A DNA stretch of 64,000 bases from Streptomyces sp. NBC_01381. Lineage in GTDB: Bacteria > Actinomycetota > Actinomycetes > Streptomycetales > Streptomycetaceae. Below the pieces are notes generated by a model. The model was not told the origin of the DNA. It ran no database searches and saw only the letters and a program-made list of their open reading frames with translations. Position numbers and translations under genes: made by a program. Below, piece by piece: positions 16,534 to 25,548 of this stretch (within the stretch, counting starts at the first letter, position 1; each line of letters starts with the position of its first letter). Where the stretch lies: NCBI RefSeq assembly GCF_026340305.1, contig NZ_JAPEPI010000004.1:310001-374000 (forward strand), in the 5' to 3' direction.

Positions 16534-18012
16534 CTAGGCGCGGCGGCTGAGCCGCAGCGTGAGCCCGTCCGGCATGAGCGTCAGACGCTCGGCGACCCGC
16601 AGCCGGTAGCCCGGATCGGGATGCAGGTCGTAGCGGCGCAGCAGCAGACCGAGGACCAACGTCGCCTCGTGCAGCGCGAACTGACGGCCGATGCAGGCAC
16701 GGGCGCCGGTGCCGAACGGCTTGAAGACATGGGCGGGCCGGGCCCGGACGGCCGATGGCGCGAACCGGTCCGGATCGAAGGTCTCGGGGTGCTCGCCCCA
16801 CGCCTCCGGGTCACGGTGCAGCAGCGTCGCAAGGACCAGCGCCCAGGCCCCCTCGCGCATCGGATGTGTGCCGCCGAGCGTCGTGTCCTGGCGGGCCTGG
16901 CGGGAGAAGCCGGGGGCGGTGGGCCACAGCCGCAGCGACTCGTCGAGGACGCGGCGCAGATAACGCAGCTTGGCGACTTGCTCGTACGCGGGTTCCGCCA
17001 CGTCACCCCAGATCTCGTCGACCTCGGCCTGCGCGCGGGCCAGGACCTCGGGGGAGCGTGACAGGTAGTGCAGCGCGAACGACAGGGCGCCCGACGTCGT
17101 TTCGTGCCCGGCGACCAGGAAGGTGATGACCTGGCGGCGGATGTTCTCGGCGGAAAGACGCTCGCCGGTCTCGGGGTGGGCGACCTCCAGCATCCGGTCG
17201 AGCAGATCGCCGGTGCCGGTGCCGGTGCCTGTGCCCCGGCCGGGCGCCGCGCGCCGTGCCGCGACGACGTCGTCGACGGTGCGGTTGAGATAGGCCATGT
17301 CGGCCGTATTGCGCCGCGTCGCACCGCGCAGCACCAGCGGAGCGAGCGCGGGCGGCACGACATTGCGGCGCTGGGCGTAGGACAGCGTGCCGACCATCGC
17401 CGTCACGAACGGATGCGGCCGGGACCGCTCGAAGGACCCGAAGTCGTGCCCGAAGCCGGTGCGGGAGATCGTCTCCAGGGTCAGCTTCGTCATGTCGCCG
17501 GGCACGTCCACGGAGCGTCCCGCCGCCTCGCGCTCGTCCCAGCGGGCCGTCAACTGCCGGGCGACGTCCAGCATCAGCGGGTGGTAGCCCGCCATCGCGT
17601 CACGGCTGAACCCCGGTGCGAGAACGTCGTGCGCGAGCTGCCAGTTGGGCTCGTGGTTGTAGGCGGTGAACAGGCCGTCCCCGGCGAGCGGCCGCAGATT
17701 GGCGACGCCGAGCCCCACATGCTTGGCGAACCGTGACTCGTCGGCCAGCTCCGCCGCGAGCTCGGCACCCCAGACGAAGACGATCTCCTTGCCGAAGGCC
17801 TTGCGGCGGAAGATCGGCCCCAGGGCCCGCCCGATCCGCATCGAATCCTGCACGGGCGTACGCACGTTGGCGCCGAGGACATCGCCGATCAGCGGCACGC
17901 GGCGCGGCGGATGCGGCACGAGGTCGAGCCGCGGCCACCCGAGGTCGGCACTGCGGAACCCCTTCGGCGTGGGGGCACCCGCCGGCTCCGCCACCTGAGA
18001 CAACTGCGCCAT
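16534..18012 (-). CDS. CYP102-like cytochrome P450 without reductase domain
   Basis: 492 aa from the ATG at 18012, which has GGGAG nine bases upstream; the ATG at 18021 sits on that site and is unlikely. P450 motifs: I-helix FLVAGHETTSG, ExxR as ESLR, heme loop PFGTGARACIG with Cys440. The sequence after the heme loop (RQFALHEATLVLGLLLRRYDL) and the I-helix closely follow P450 BM3, a fatty-acid hydroxylase, but the protein stops where BM3 continues into its flavin reductase. It must use separate redox partners, none of which is encoded here. It is divergent from a TetR gene. Confidence 0.9.
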   Translation of the reverse strand: MAQLSQVAEPAGAPTPKGFRSADLGWPRLDLVPHPPRRVPLIGDVLGANVRTPVQDSMRIGRALGPIFRRKAFGKEIVFVWGAELAAELADESRFAKHVGLGVANLRPLAGDGLFTAYNHEPNWQLAHDVLAPGFSRDAMAGYHPLMLDVARQLTARWDEREAAGRSVDVPGDMTKLTLETISRTGFGHDFGSFERSRPHPFVTAMVGTLSYAQRRNVVPPALAPLVLRGATRRNTADMAYLNRTVDDVVAARRAAPGRGTGTGTGTGDLLDRMLEVAHPETGERLSAENIRRQVITFLVAGHETTSGALSFALHYLSRSPEVLARAQAEVDEIWGDVAEPAYEQVAKLRYLRRVLDESLRLWPTAPGFSRQARQDTTLGGTHPMREGAWALVLATLLHRDPEAWGEHPETFDPDRFAPSAVRARPAHVFKPFGTGARACIGRQFALHEATLVLGLLLRRYDLHPDPGYRLRVAERLTLMPDGLTLRLSRRA

Positions 18013-18059
18013 GAGTGCCATCTCCCTTGTGCCACGCGCTCGTTGAGCCTGTTGTACGC

Positions 18060-18101
18060 GGATTCAATAAGGCGCTTCAGTCTGGTCCCCTTATTGAATC
18101 C
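18060..18101. promoter_or_regulatory. Perfect 13-bp inverted repeat between P450 and TetR genes
   Basis: GGATTCAATAAGG (18060-18072) and CCTTATTGAATCC (18089-18101) match exactly in inverted orientation with a 16-base spacer. TCAAGTAAGG at 18105-18114 is a further degenerate half. The site lies in the 109-base region shared by the two divergent promoters, so it is the likely TetR operator. Confidence 0.7.
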
Positions 18102-18121
18102 ACGTCAAGTAAGGTGCTCCC

Positions 18122-18730
18122 ATGGCCGCGAAACCGCAGGAACGCACGCGCCGCAGACTCAGCACCGAGGAGCGGCGCGAGCAACTGCTCACGGCGGGGG
18201 CGCGGCTCTTCGCGGAGAATCCGTACGACGACGTATGGGTCGAGCGGGTGGCGGAGATCGCCGGTGTCTCACGCGGCCTGCTGTACCACTACTTCCCGAC
18301 CAAGAGCGACTTCTTCGCCGCCGTCGTGCAGCGCGAGAGCCTGCGCATGCTGCGGCTGACGGCAGCGGTGCCGGGGATCCCGGTCCGCGAGCAGGTCACC
18401 ACGGGCCTCGACACGTTTCTTTCGTACGTGGAGGCGCACGCGGAGGGCTTCCGCGCCTTCCACCGGGCTCAGGCGACGGGCGACCCGACCGCGCGCAAGG
18501 TCTACCGCGAGAGCCTCGCGGCGCAGGAACACCAGATCCTCGAGGCCCTGGCCGCGGACCCCGAAGCGGCGGCCACCGCACACGACTTGCCCACCCTGCG
18601 CCTGGCCGTGCGCGGCTGGCTCGCGTTCATGGTGGCCGTCTGCCTGGAGTGGCTCGAGGAGCCGGAACTGCCCAGGGAACAGGTGCGGGACCTCTGCGCG
18701 AGAGCGCTCCTGGGCGCGATCTCGCCCTGA
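18122..18730 (+). CDS. TetR-family repressor of the CYP102-like P450
   Basis: 202 aa. The HTH spans about residues 30-58 (DVWVERVAEIAGVSRGLLYHYFPTKSDFF), followed by a helical ligand domain. The ATG lies 20 bases after the perfect inverted repeat, with no strong ribosome site. By analogy with BM3-type P450s, whose regulators respond to fatty acids, the ligand could be a fatty acid, but the sequence does not show this. Confidence 0.88.
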   Translation: MAAKPQERTRRRLSTEERREQLLTAGARLFAENPYDDVWVERVAEIAGVSRGLLYHYFPTKSDFFAAVVQRESLRMLRLTAAVPGIPVREQVTTGLDTFLSYVEAHAEGFRAFHRAQATGDPTARKVYRESLAAQEHQILEALAADPEAAATAHDLPTLRLAVRGWLAFMVAVCLEWLEEPELPREQVRDLCARALLGAISP

Positions 18731-18778
18731 GGCGTAACGTACGTACACGTGCTCGGTCCGCCACCCGGAGGTACCCGG

Positions 18779-19357
18779 ATGAGACTGCCGAAGGCCGCAC
18801 ACACCGAACGCCCCTGGCGGATCCACGAACTCACCCGTGACTTCGAGGTCGAGGACGTGTGGGCGCTGCCGACGCCCGGCGGCCCCGACGACTTCCCCCG
18901 CCTGGTCTCACAGACCGTCTCCGGGAACTTCCCCGACGGCGCCCCGCTCGCCGCGCGCTTGCTCTGGGAGGCCCGCTGGAAGATCGGGAAGGTGCTCGGC
19001 TGGGACCGCCCGAAGGCCGGCATCGGCACCCGGGTGACCTCGCTGCGCAACCGCATGCCCAAGGACCTGCGCGACGTCCCGACGGGGCCGGAGTTCGCCT
19101 CGCTCCCGTTCGCCCCGCTGTACCTGCTGGAGGACGAGTGGGCGGCGGAGCTGGCCAACGGGACCGTGCACACCGTGATGCACATGAGCTGGGTCCCGGA
19201 CGGGTCCGGCGGCCACCGGGGCCAGATGGCGGTCCTGGTGAAGCCCAACGGACTGCTCGGCGCCGCCTACATGGCCGCGATCAAACCCTTGCGATACCTG
19301 GTCGTGTACCCGGCACTCATGCGGAAGATCGAACGGGAGTGGCGTACGACGCCGTGA
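18779..19357 (+). CDS. DUF2867-family protein
   Basis: 192 aa from the ATG behind GGAGG (seven-base spacing). It matches my memory of the DUF2867 family: LPKAAHTERPWRIHELTRDFEVEDVWALP at the start, SLPFAPLYLLEDEWAAELANGTVH in the middle, and MAVLVKPNGLLGAAYMAAIKPLRYLVVYPALM at the end. Function is unknown; some members follow an NAD-binding domain. It is 48 bases downstream of the TetR gene and may be its operon partner. Confidence 0.75.
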   Translation: MRLPKAAHTERPWRIHELTRDFEVEDVWALPTPGGPDDFPRLVSQTVSGNFPDGAPLAARLLWEARWKIGKVLGWDRPKAGIGTRVTSLRNRMPKDLRDVPTGPEFASLPFAPLYLLEDEWAAELANGTVHTVMHMSWVPDGSGGHRGQMAVLVKPNGLLGAAYMAAIKPLRYLVVYPALMRKIEREWRTTP

Positions 19358-19388
19358 AGCGGACCGGTTGACGGTGGTGTCACTTGGG

Positions 19389-19710
19389 TCAGCGGGCCAG
19401 GTGGGCACGGAGGAGGCTGGCCACCTCGTGGGCGGCCTCCTCCGGAATCCAGTGCCCGATTCCGGTCAGGGTGTGCAGGGTGTACGGGCCGGTCACGAAC
19501 CTGCGGGTGAGCTCGGCGCCGGTGCGGCCGAGCGCGGGGTCGCTGTCGCTCGGGACGAACAGGGTCGGGACCGTGATCTTGGCCAGGCGGCCCGGCGGGT
19601 TGAACGGCACGGCCCGGTACCAGTCGCGGGCCGATGAGCTCATCAGCCAGGTCGTCGACCTGCTCGGCCTGGATGTCCTCGCGCCGGACAGCGGTCTGCG
19701 CCAAGGGACT
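19389..19710 (-). pseudogene. 3' remnant of an alpha/beta hydrolase gene
   Basis: The last 84 residues (from 19643) are a normal hydrolase C-terminus: ITVPTLFVPSDSDPALG and the catalytic-His loop LTGIGHWIPEEAAHEVASLL. Upstream the frame is broken; the adjoining bases in another frame give TAVRREDIQAEQVDDLAD, a plausible continuation, so a frameshift lies near 19645-19655. All of the nucleophile half is missing and the remnant abuts the nitronate monooxygenase gene. Confidence 0.7.
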
Positions 19711-19747
19711 TGAACCTGTCCGCCGGGACGGGAGCCATGATGGGGCC

Positions 19748-20737
19748 ATGGCGTTGTCGACGGAGTTGACGGAGTTGTTGGGCGTACGGCACCCGATCGT
19801 GCTGGCGCCGATGGGTGGTTCGGCCGGCGGCGCGCTGGCCGCAGCCGTGTCCCGGGCGGGCGGGCTCGGGATGGTGGGCGGTGGCCACGGGGAACGGCCG
19901 TGGCTGGAGCGAGAGTTGGCGATCGTCGCGGAGAGCACCGCCGAACCGTGGGGAGTCGGCTTTCTGACCTGGGGGACCGAAGTCGACGCGGTGGAGCGTG
20001 CGCTGGAGTTCCGTCCCGCCGCGGTGATGTTGTCCTTCGGCGACCCGGGCCCGTTCGTCGACCGGATCCGCCGGTCCGACGCGGTTCTGATGGTTCAGGT
20101 CACCGACCTCGATGAGGCGAGGCGTGCCGTGGAGGTGGGGGCCGATGTGATCGTGGCCCAGGGGACGGAGAGCGGTGGGCACGGTGCGCGGCACGGGCGG
20201 TCCACGTTGCCGTTCGTGCCGCTCGTGGTGGATCTCGCGGCGCCCGTACCGGTGTTGGCGGCAGGCGGGATCGCCGATGGCCGGGGCGTGGCCGCGGCGC
20301 TGGCCCTGGGCGCGGCCGGAGCGCTCATCGGCACGCGTTTCCAGGCCACCACCGAGGCCCTGGTCGCCCCCTCGATCCGTACGGCGATCATCGAAGGCCG
20401 AGGCCAGGACACCGAGCGCAACGGAGTGTTGGACATCGCCCGCGGCGCGGGCTGGTCGACGGACCGGTACACCGCCCGCGTACTGAGCCATCCCTATCTC
20501 GACCGATGGCGCGGCCGGGAGGCCGAGCTGGCCGGTGACGCGCAGGCGCGTCAGGAGTACCAGGACGACGTGGCACGAGGGGCGATTCCACCCCTGCCGG
20601 TCTGGGCGGGCGAGGCCGTCGACCTCATCACCGATGTGCCGTCCGCGGCCGACCTCGTGACCGACCTGGCCGCCCAGGCCGAGGACGCGCTGAGCCGCGC
20701 GGGAAGGCATCGGCCGAACGACCAGCCACGGGGTTAG
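19748..20737 (+). CDS. Nitronate monooxygenase family flavoenzyme
   Basis: 329 aa FMN-binding TIM barrel. Diagnostic blocks are HPIVLAPMGGSAGGALAAAVSRAGGLG at the start, VIVAQGTESGGHGARHG in the middle (flavin and substrate His), and VPVLAAGGIADGRGVAAALALGAAGALIGTRF for the phosphate-binding loop. Such enzymes oxidise alkyl nitronates such as propionate-3-nitronate. The ATG at 19748 fits family length. The gene stands alone between the hydrolase remnant and a convergent AraC gene. Confidence 0.88.
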   Translation: MALSTELTELLGVRHPIVLAPMGGSAGGALAAAVSRAGGLGMVGGGHGERPWLERELAIVAESTAEPWGVGFLTWGTEVDAVERALEFRPAAVMLSFGDPGPFVDRIRRSDAVLMVQVTDLDEARRAVEVGADVIVAQGTESGGHGARHGRSTLPFVPLVVDLAAPVPVLAAGGIADGRGVAAALALGAAGALIGTRFQATTEALVAPSIRTAIIEGRGQDTERNGVLDIARGAGWSTDRYTARVLSHPYLDRWRGREAELAGDAQARQEYQDDVARGAIPPLPVWAGEAVDLITDVPSAADLVTDLAAQAEDALSRAGRHRPNDQPRG

Positions 20738-20773
20738 GGGGCTTCGGCATCTGGCGAAACAGAGTCTGTCCGG

Positions 20774-21517
20774 CTAGCGGTGCTGATGTGCTCCTGGAGT
20801 GTGCCCGAAGACACGGCGGAAGACATCGATGAACGCGCTGGCGGACGACCAGCCGCACCTGTGTGCCACGGTGGTCACCGGGATGTTCTCGGCAAGCAGC
20901 ACCAAGGCGTGGTACAGGCGCAGTTGGGTGCGCCACTGCGGGAAGGTCATGCCGAGATCGGCCTTGAAGAGGCGGGAGAGCGTGCGGTCGCTGGCGCCGA
21001 CCTCCCTGCCCAGTGCGGCCAGGGTGCGGTCGTCGGCCGGATTCGTGCGCAGCATCTCGCACACTGCCTTCAGCTGAGGGGCGGTCGGGGTGGGCAGGTG
21101 CAGCGGCTCCTGGGGCGAGGCCCGCAACTGATCGAGCAACACGGCCCGCAGCCGCCCACGTTCGGGACCGTCGTCGTGCGGGGTGCGCGTGTAGGCGAGG
21201 ATCAGTTCACGAAGGAGGGGGCCGACTGCCAGCACGGTCGGCTTGTCCAGGCCGAGCGGGTTGTCACTCGCGGGCAGGCCCACCAGGTGCAGCGCGAGTT
21301 CGCCGTGGGCCTGGTGAGCATGCACGGTGCCGGCCGGTACCCAGATGGCGCGCGTACCCGGCGCGATCCACGAGCCCGTACTGGTCGTCACGGCCAGCAC
21401 GCCCCGGCCCGCGTAGACGATCTGGTGGTCGTCGTGGCGGTGCGCGTCTATGGCGGCCCCGGGGGCCAGCCACTGGGTGCGGGTCGGCGCTACCGGCTCG
21501 TGGCGGATTTCCGTCAT
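20774..21517 (-). CDS. AraC-family regulator with N-terminal cupin
   Basis: 247 aa from the ATG at 21517. The cupin half shows the metal-site-like DAHRHDDHQIVYAGRGVL and VPAGTVHAHQAHGEL. The C-terminal two HTH motifs are RTLAALGREVGASDRTLSRLFKADLG and VTTVAHRCGWSSASAFIDVFRRVFGHTPG. It is divergent from an Fsr-like exporter gene with only 54 bases between, so it probably controls that exporter. Confidence 0.88.
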   Translation of the reverse strand: MTEIRHEPVAPTRTQWLAPGAAIDAHRHDDHQIVYAGRGVLAVTTSTGSWIAPGTRAIWVPAGTVHAHQAHGELALHLVGLPASDNPLGLDKPTVLAVGPLLRELILAYTRTPHDDGPERGRLRAVLLDQLRASPQEPLHLPTPTAPQLKAVCEMLRTNPADDRTLAALGREVGASDRTLSRLFKADLGMTFPQWRTQLRLYHALVLLAENIPVTTVAHRCGWSSASAFIDVFRRVFGHTPGAHQHR

Positions 21518-21571
21518 TGATCGGCAGTTTATCGGAAGCGCGACACGTTGCCCGGCGAAGACCATGGCGAT

Positions 21572-22792
21572 GTGCCAAGGAACAGATCAATCATCATGCT
21601 GTCGGTCGGCCATGCCTGCGTCGACGTCTACCAAGGCGCTGTCGCGTCGCTCGTCCCGTTCTTCGTCGCCGAGCGCGCCTACAGCTACGCCGCGGTCTCG
21701 GGCATCGTGCTCGCCGCGTCTCTGCTGTCCTCGGTCGCGCAACCGGTGTTCGGCGCGCTCACCGACCGCTGGGCCATGCCCTGGCTCCTGCCGGTGAGTA
21801 CGATCCTCGGCGGACTGGGTATCGCCTTGAGCGGTTTGAGTGGTTCGTACGCTCTGACGCTGGCGTTCGTGGCGGTGTCCGGTGTCGGGGTCGCCGCCTA
21901 CCATCCCGAGTCCGCCCGCGTCGCGCGGCTCGTCAGCGAGGGCAGCCACAGCGCGATGGGCTGGTTCTCCCTGGGGGGCAACCTCGGCTTCGCCGCCGCG
22001 CCGCTCATGGTCACCGCCGTCGTCGCCTCCGGCGGACTGCGCCTGTCGCCGCTGCTTGTGGTGCCGGCCCTCGCCGGCAGCGTGCTGTGCCTGCCTGTCC
22101 TGCGCGCACTGGAGAAGACAGCACGCGGCGGCTCCGGCACCGCAGTTGCGACGGGCGCCGACGACAGGGCGTCGTTCGTGAAGCTGTCGCTGGCCGTGGT
22201 CTGCCGGTCCATCGTCTTCATCGGCCTGAGCACGTTCATCTCGCTCTACGCACAGGAGCGTCTGGGAGGCGGTACGGCAGCGGGCACCGCGGCGCTGGTC
22301 GTGCTCTATCTCGGCGGCGCGGTCGGCTCCGTGCTGGGCGGCAACCTGGCCAACCGCTGGGACCGGGTCACTGTCGCCCGCTGGTCGTACCTCCTCACGA
22401 TCGCCGCCGTCGCGGGGATCGTGTTCATGCCCGGCCCGGCGATCTACGTGTTCGTGGCGCTGACCTCCGCCGGCCTGTACGTCCCCTTCTCACTGCAGGT
22501 CACCCTCGGCCAGGACTACCTGCCCACACGCGTCGGCACCGCCAGCGGCATCACCCTCGGGCTGACCGTCAGCATCGGCGGCCTGGTCAGCCCTCTCATC
22601 GGCAGCGTCGCCGACGCGACCTCCCTGCGTACCGCCCTGACACCGCTGATCCTGATGCCCGCCCTGAGCTGGCTGTTGTTCCGCACACTGCCCGAACCCA
22701 CCGCGCCGAAGCCCACGGCGGCGGCGCAACAGAGCGGAGACGACACGGATGCCGAGGCAGCCCCCGCACGGCCGGCCAACTTCTCGGCGTAG
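21572..22792 (+). CDS. MFS transporter, Fsr (fosmidomycin resistance) type
   Basis: 406 aa from the GTG at 21572; TTG 21548 and ATG 21596 are alternatives. About 12 membrane segments. The blocks SVGHACVDVYQGAVASLVPFF, LTDRWAMPWLLPVSTILGGLG, YHPESARVAR and FSLGGNLGFAAAPL match E. coli Fsr region by region. It is likely a drug or metabolite exporter controlled by the divergent AraC protein. Its stop is four bases from that of the convergent rph gene, with no terminator between. Confidence 0.85.
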   Translation: MPRNRSIIMLSVGHACVDVYQGAVASLVPFFVAERAYSYAAVSGIVLAASLLSSVAQPVFGALTDRWAMPWLLPVSTILGGLGIALSGLSGSYALTLAFVAVSGVGVAAYHPESARVARLVSEGSHSAMGWFSLGGNLGFAAAPLMVTAVVASGGLRLSPLLVVPALAGSVLCLPVLRALEKTARGGSGTAVATGADDRASFVKLSLAVVCRSIVFIGLSTFISLYAQERLGGGTAAGTAALVVLYLGGAVGSVLGGNLANRWDRVTVARWSYLLTIAAVAGIVFMPGPAIYVFVALTSAGLYVPFSLQVTLGQDYLPTRVGTASGITLGLTVSIGGLVSPLIGSVADATSLRTALTPLILMPALSWLLFRTLPEPTAPKPTAAAQQSGDDTDAEAAPARPANFSA

Positions 22793-22796
22793 TCGG

Positions 22797-25409
22797 TCAA
22801 GCCACGATCTCGACGTACCCGTCGGTTCCGTGCACGCGGATCCGCTGCCCGTCCCGGATCAGCCGCGTGGCCTGCTCCACGCCCACGACCGCCGGCAGGC
22901 CGTACTCCCGGGCGATCACCGCGCCATGGGTCATCAGGCCGCCCACCTCCGTCACCAGGCCCGCGACTCCGACGAACAGCGGCGACCAGCTGGGGTCCGT
23001 GTAGGTCGTGACCAGGATGTCGCCCGCTTCGAGATCGGCGTCCGCCATGTCCAGGATGACGCGGGCCCGTCCCTCGACGGTCCCGGCGGAAACCGGCAGG
23101 CCGATCAGCGCACCGGCCGGCACGTCGTCGCGCCGGTACGCCCCGGTGACGGCCTCACCGTCCGAGGTGAGCACCCGGGGCGGGATGAGCGCGTGGTACG
23201 ACCGGAAGGCCTCCTTGCGCTCCTTGATGAGCCGGTCGTCCACCTGGTCCTGGTTCGAGCGCACGACGTCGTGGAGTTCCTGGAACGTGAGGTAGAAGAT
23301 GTCCTCCTTCTCAGAGAACACGCCTGCCTGCACGAGCCGCTCGGCCTCCTCCAACAGGGCCTGCTTGTAGAGGAAGTAGCGGCTGACGATGCCGTACTTC
23401 GGGTACTCCCGGTACCCGATGAAGTTCCGGACCCGGTCGATCATCCGCTTGGTCTCGTCGGCCTTCTGTTCCCCGTCCGGCAGGGCCCGCAGGCGGGACA
23501 GTACGTCCTGTTCCTTCTCCCGCGCCTTCTGCCGCCCTAGCTCGAACCGCCGCTCGGCGGCGCCCGGTTCGAAGTTCCTGACGTTGTCGAGGATGACGGG
23601 AACGAGCGTGGTGGGGTGCTCACGCCAGCGCGGCCTCGTGATGTCGATCTCGCCGACGCAGCGCATGCCGTACCGCTCGAGGTAGGACTCGATGGCGTCG
23701 CGCGCTTCGGCCCCGCCGCCCGCGAGCTTCGCCAGCTCGTCCAGGAAGCCTTCGTCCTCGACGCCCTGAAGGAAGGCGACGACCTCCGGATGCGGTCGGA
23801 TCACGTCCGCGACGTCGAGCAGCGCGAGACCCATCTCCGACGTGATGTTGTCGGGGGCGGACAGGGTGAGCGTGTCCGCCGCGTTCTTCTCGCCCAGCCA
23901 CTCCTGCAGCTGGTCGTTGAGCCACCAAGTGGCCTCCATCCCCGCCATGATCGCCTGAAAGTTCAGCGGATCGCTGAGGATTCGCTTGTGCTCCTCGAAG
24001 GCCTCGAGCAGGAAGTCGAACAGCGCCGGTCCGCTCTTCGTCCGGATGCCGCGCTCCAGGGCGGCGATGGATGCCCGGCTGCGCTCGATCAGCTCGGTGA
24101 CGATGGCCGGATCGGTCTCGGCCGGGGCGGGCGGGCCGCCGACCGGGGGCCCGCCGGGACCCGCGTCAGGGAGCGTCGGGATGAAATCGTCGCGGTCGAG
24201 GACGGTCTCCAGAGCGTCCTTGATCAGTGGATCGCCTCTCCCGATGACGTCCAGGAGGGCGGCGCGGCTCGCGGGCGAGGCCAGGCGCCGGGTGACGTCG
24301 ACGAACAGCCTCCCGGCGGCCTCGTGCATCGGCACCATGGCCGTCAGCTGCCACATGGAGAACCCCAGGGGCTTCATGGGGTCGGTCATCATCTGCTGAT
24401 GACCGACGGAGACGTACACGTGATTCTCCTGATCGCCGCCCTGGGGGACGGGGATGGGGAACAGCGTCGTGATCGGCCGACTCTGAACGATCTGGAAGCC
24501 GTCGTCGACCAGGCACCATTCGATGTCCTGCGGGCGGCCGAAGTGCGCTTCGATCCGCCGCCCGAGCTGTACGAGCCACACGATCTGAGCATCCGTCAGC
24601 GCGGGCCGCTCCTGCCGCGGCGGATCGATCGCCACTTCCTGCGTACCGCCGGCCGGCAGGGCGCGAACGGCCCGCTGCTTGGCGGCGATCGCCTTGGCGA
24701 CGACCGCACCGTCTTGCACCTTGAAGACGTCCGGGTTCACCAGGCCGGAGACCAGGGCCTCGCCGAGGCCGAAGCCGGCTTCCACGGTGGCGACCTTCCG
24801 GTTGCCCGTGACGGGGTCGGCGGTGAACAGGATGCCGGACGCATCCGGGAAGACCATCTGCTGCACGACCACGGCCATGCGGACCGCACGGTGGTCGATG
24901 CCGTTCCGCCGGCGATAGGTCACGGCACGCTCGGTGAACAGCGAGGCCCAGCACCGGCTGACGTGCTGAAGGATCGCCGCCGGCCCCACGACGTTCAAGT
25001 ACGAGTCCTGCTGGCCGGCGAAGGAGGCCGTCGGCAGATCCTCTGCCGTCGCGCTGGACCGGACGGCGCAGGCGGCCTGCTCGCCGAGCCGGCCGAGCGC
25101 GCCGGTGATCGCCGCCGCGAGATCGCCCGGGACGGCGATCCCTTCGATGATCCGGCGGATCTGCGCGCTGAGCGTGCGGATCCCCTCCCGGTCGTCCGGG
25201 TCCAGGCGCGACAACTGATCGAGCCGCTCGCCGATCGACGGCGCTTCCGCCACGATCCGCCGAAAGGCATCCGTCGTCACGCAGAAGCCACTCGGTACGC
25301 GGATGCCGTCGACGCGCGACAGCTCGCCCAAGTGCGCGCCCTTGCCGCCGACGACGGCGACCTGCGTCTCGTCCACCTCTTGAAGACCCAACACGTACTG
25401 CCCGATCAC
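22797..25409 (-). CDS. rph: Rifamycin-inactivating phosphotransferase
   Basis: 870 aa, the usual length of the Rph family. The enzyme uses ATP to put a phosphate on the ansa-bridge hydroxyl of rifamycins, releasing AMP and phosphate. The N-terminal ATP-grasp part (GGKGAHLGELSRV, AVRSSATAEDLPTASFAGQQDS, QPMVFPDASGILFTADP-like, seen as QQMVFPDASGILFTADP) is followed by a rifamycin-binding middle. The C-terminal swivel domain carries the catalytic His828 in GGLMTHGAVIAREYGLPAV. All core motifs are intact. I did not see the RAE element known ahead of some rph genes; instead a 15-bp tandem repeat lies upstream. Confidence 0.93.
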   Translation of the reverse strand: MIGQYVLGLQEVDETQVAVVGGKGAHLGELSRVDGIRVPSGFCVTTDAFRRIVAEAPSIGERLDQLSRLDPDDREGIRTLSAQIRRIIEGIAVPGDLAAAITGALGRLGEQAACAVRSSATAEDLPTASFAGQQDSYLNVVGPAAILQHVSRCWASLFTERAVTYRRRNGIDHRAVRMAVVVQQMVFPDASGILFTADPVTGNRKVATVEAGFGLGEALVSGLVNPDVFKVQDGAVVAKAIAAKQRAVRALPAGGTQEVAIDPPRQERPALTDAQIVWLVQLGRRIEAHFGRPQDIEWCLVDDGFQIVQSRPITTLFPIPVPQGGDQENHVYVSVGHQQMMTDPMKPLGFSMWQLTAMVPMHEAAGRLFVDVTRRLASPASRAALLDVIGRGDPLIKDALETVLDRDDFIPTLPDAGPGGPPVGGPPAPAETDPAIVTELIERSRASIAALERGIRTKSGPALFDFLLEAFEEHKRILSDPLNFQAIMAGMEATWWLNDQLQEWLGEKNAADTLTLSAPDNITSEMGLALLDVADVIRPHPEVVAFLQGVEDEGFLDELAKLAGGGAEARDAIESYLERYGMRCVGEIDITRPRWREHPTTLVPVILDNVRNFEPGAAERRFELGRQKAREKEQDVLSRLRALPDGEQKADETKRMIDRVRNFIGYREYPKYGIVSRYFLYKQALLEEAERLVQAGVFSEKEDIFYLTFQELHDVVRSNQDQVDDRLIKERKEAFRSYHALIPPRVLTSDGEAVTGAYRRDDVPAGALIGLPVSAGTVEGRARVILDMADADLEAGDILVTTYTDPSWSPLFVGVAGLVTEVGGLMTHGAVIAREYGLPAVVGVEQATRLIRDGQRIRVHGTDGYVEIVA

Positions 25410-25478
25410 TGCGACACCTCCGAGGCAGCCGTGTTCCGTTGCACGGCACTGGCCGATCGAATCACCGGCGACGCCAAC

Positions 25479-25508
25479 TCTGCCGAATACGTCTCTGCCG
25501 AATACGTC
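25479..25508. repeat. Exact 15-bp tandem repeat upstream of rph
   Basis: TCTGCCGAATACGTC occurs twice without a gap (25479-25493 and 25494-25508). It lies 70-99 bases before the rph ATG, in the 177-base region shared with the divergent hydrolase gene. It could be a double activator or repressor site; no function is known to me. Confidence 0.75.
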
Positions 25509-25548
25509 GACAACACACCCACGACGCGCCCTCGTTTCGCCGACGGGG

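Noticed and set aside
19705..19716. GGGACTTGAACC, the complement of a tRNA T-loop (GGTTCAAGTCCC)
   Set aside because: The flanking bases do not form a T-stem or acceptor stem, and there is no integrase nearby, so I do not call a tRNA end or attachment site.
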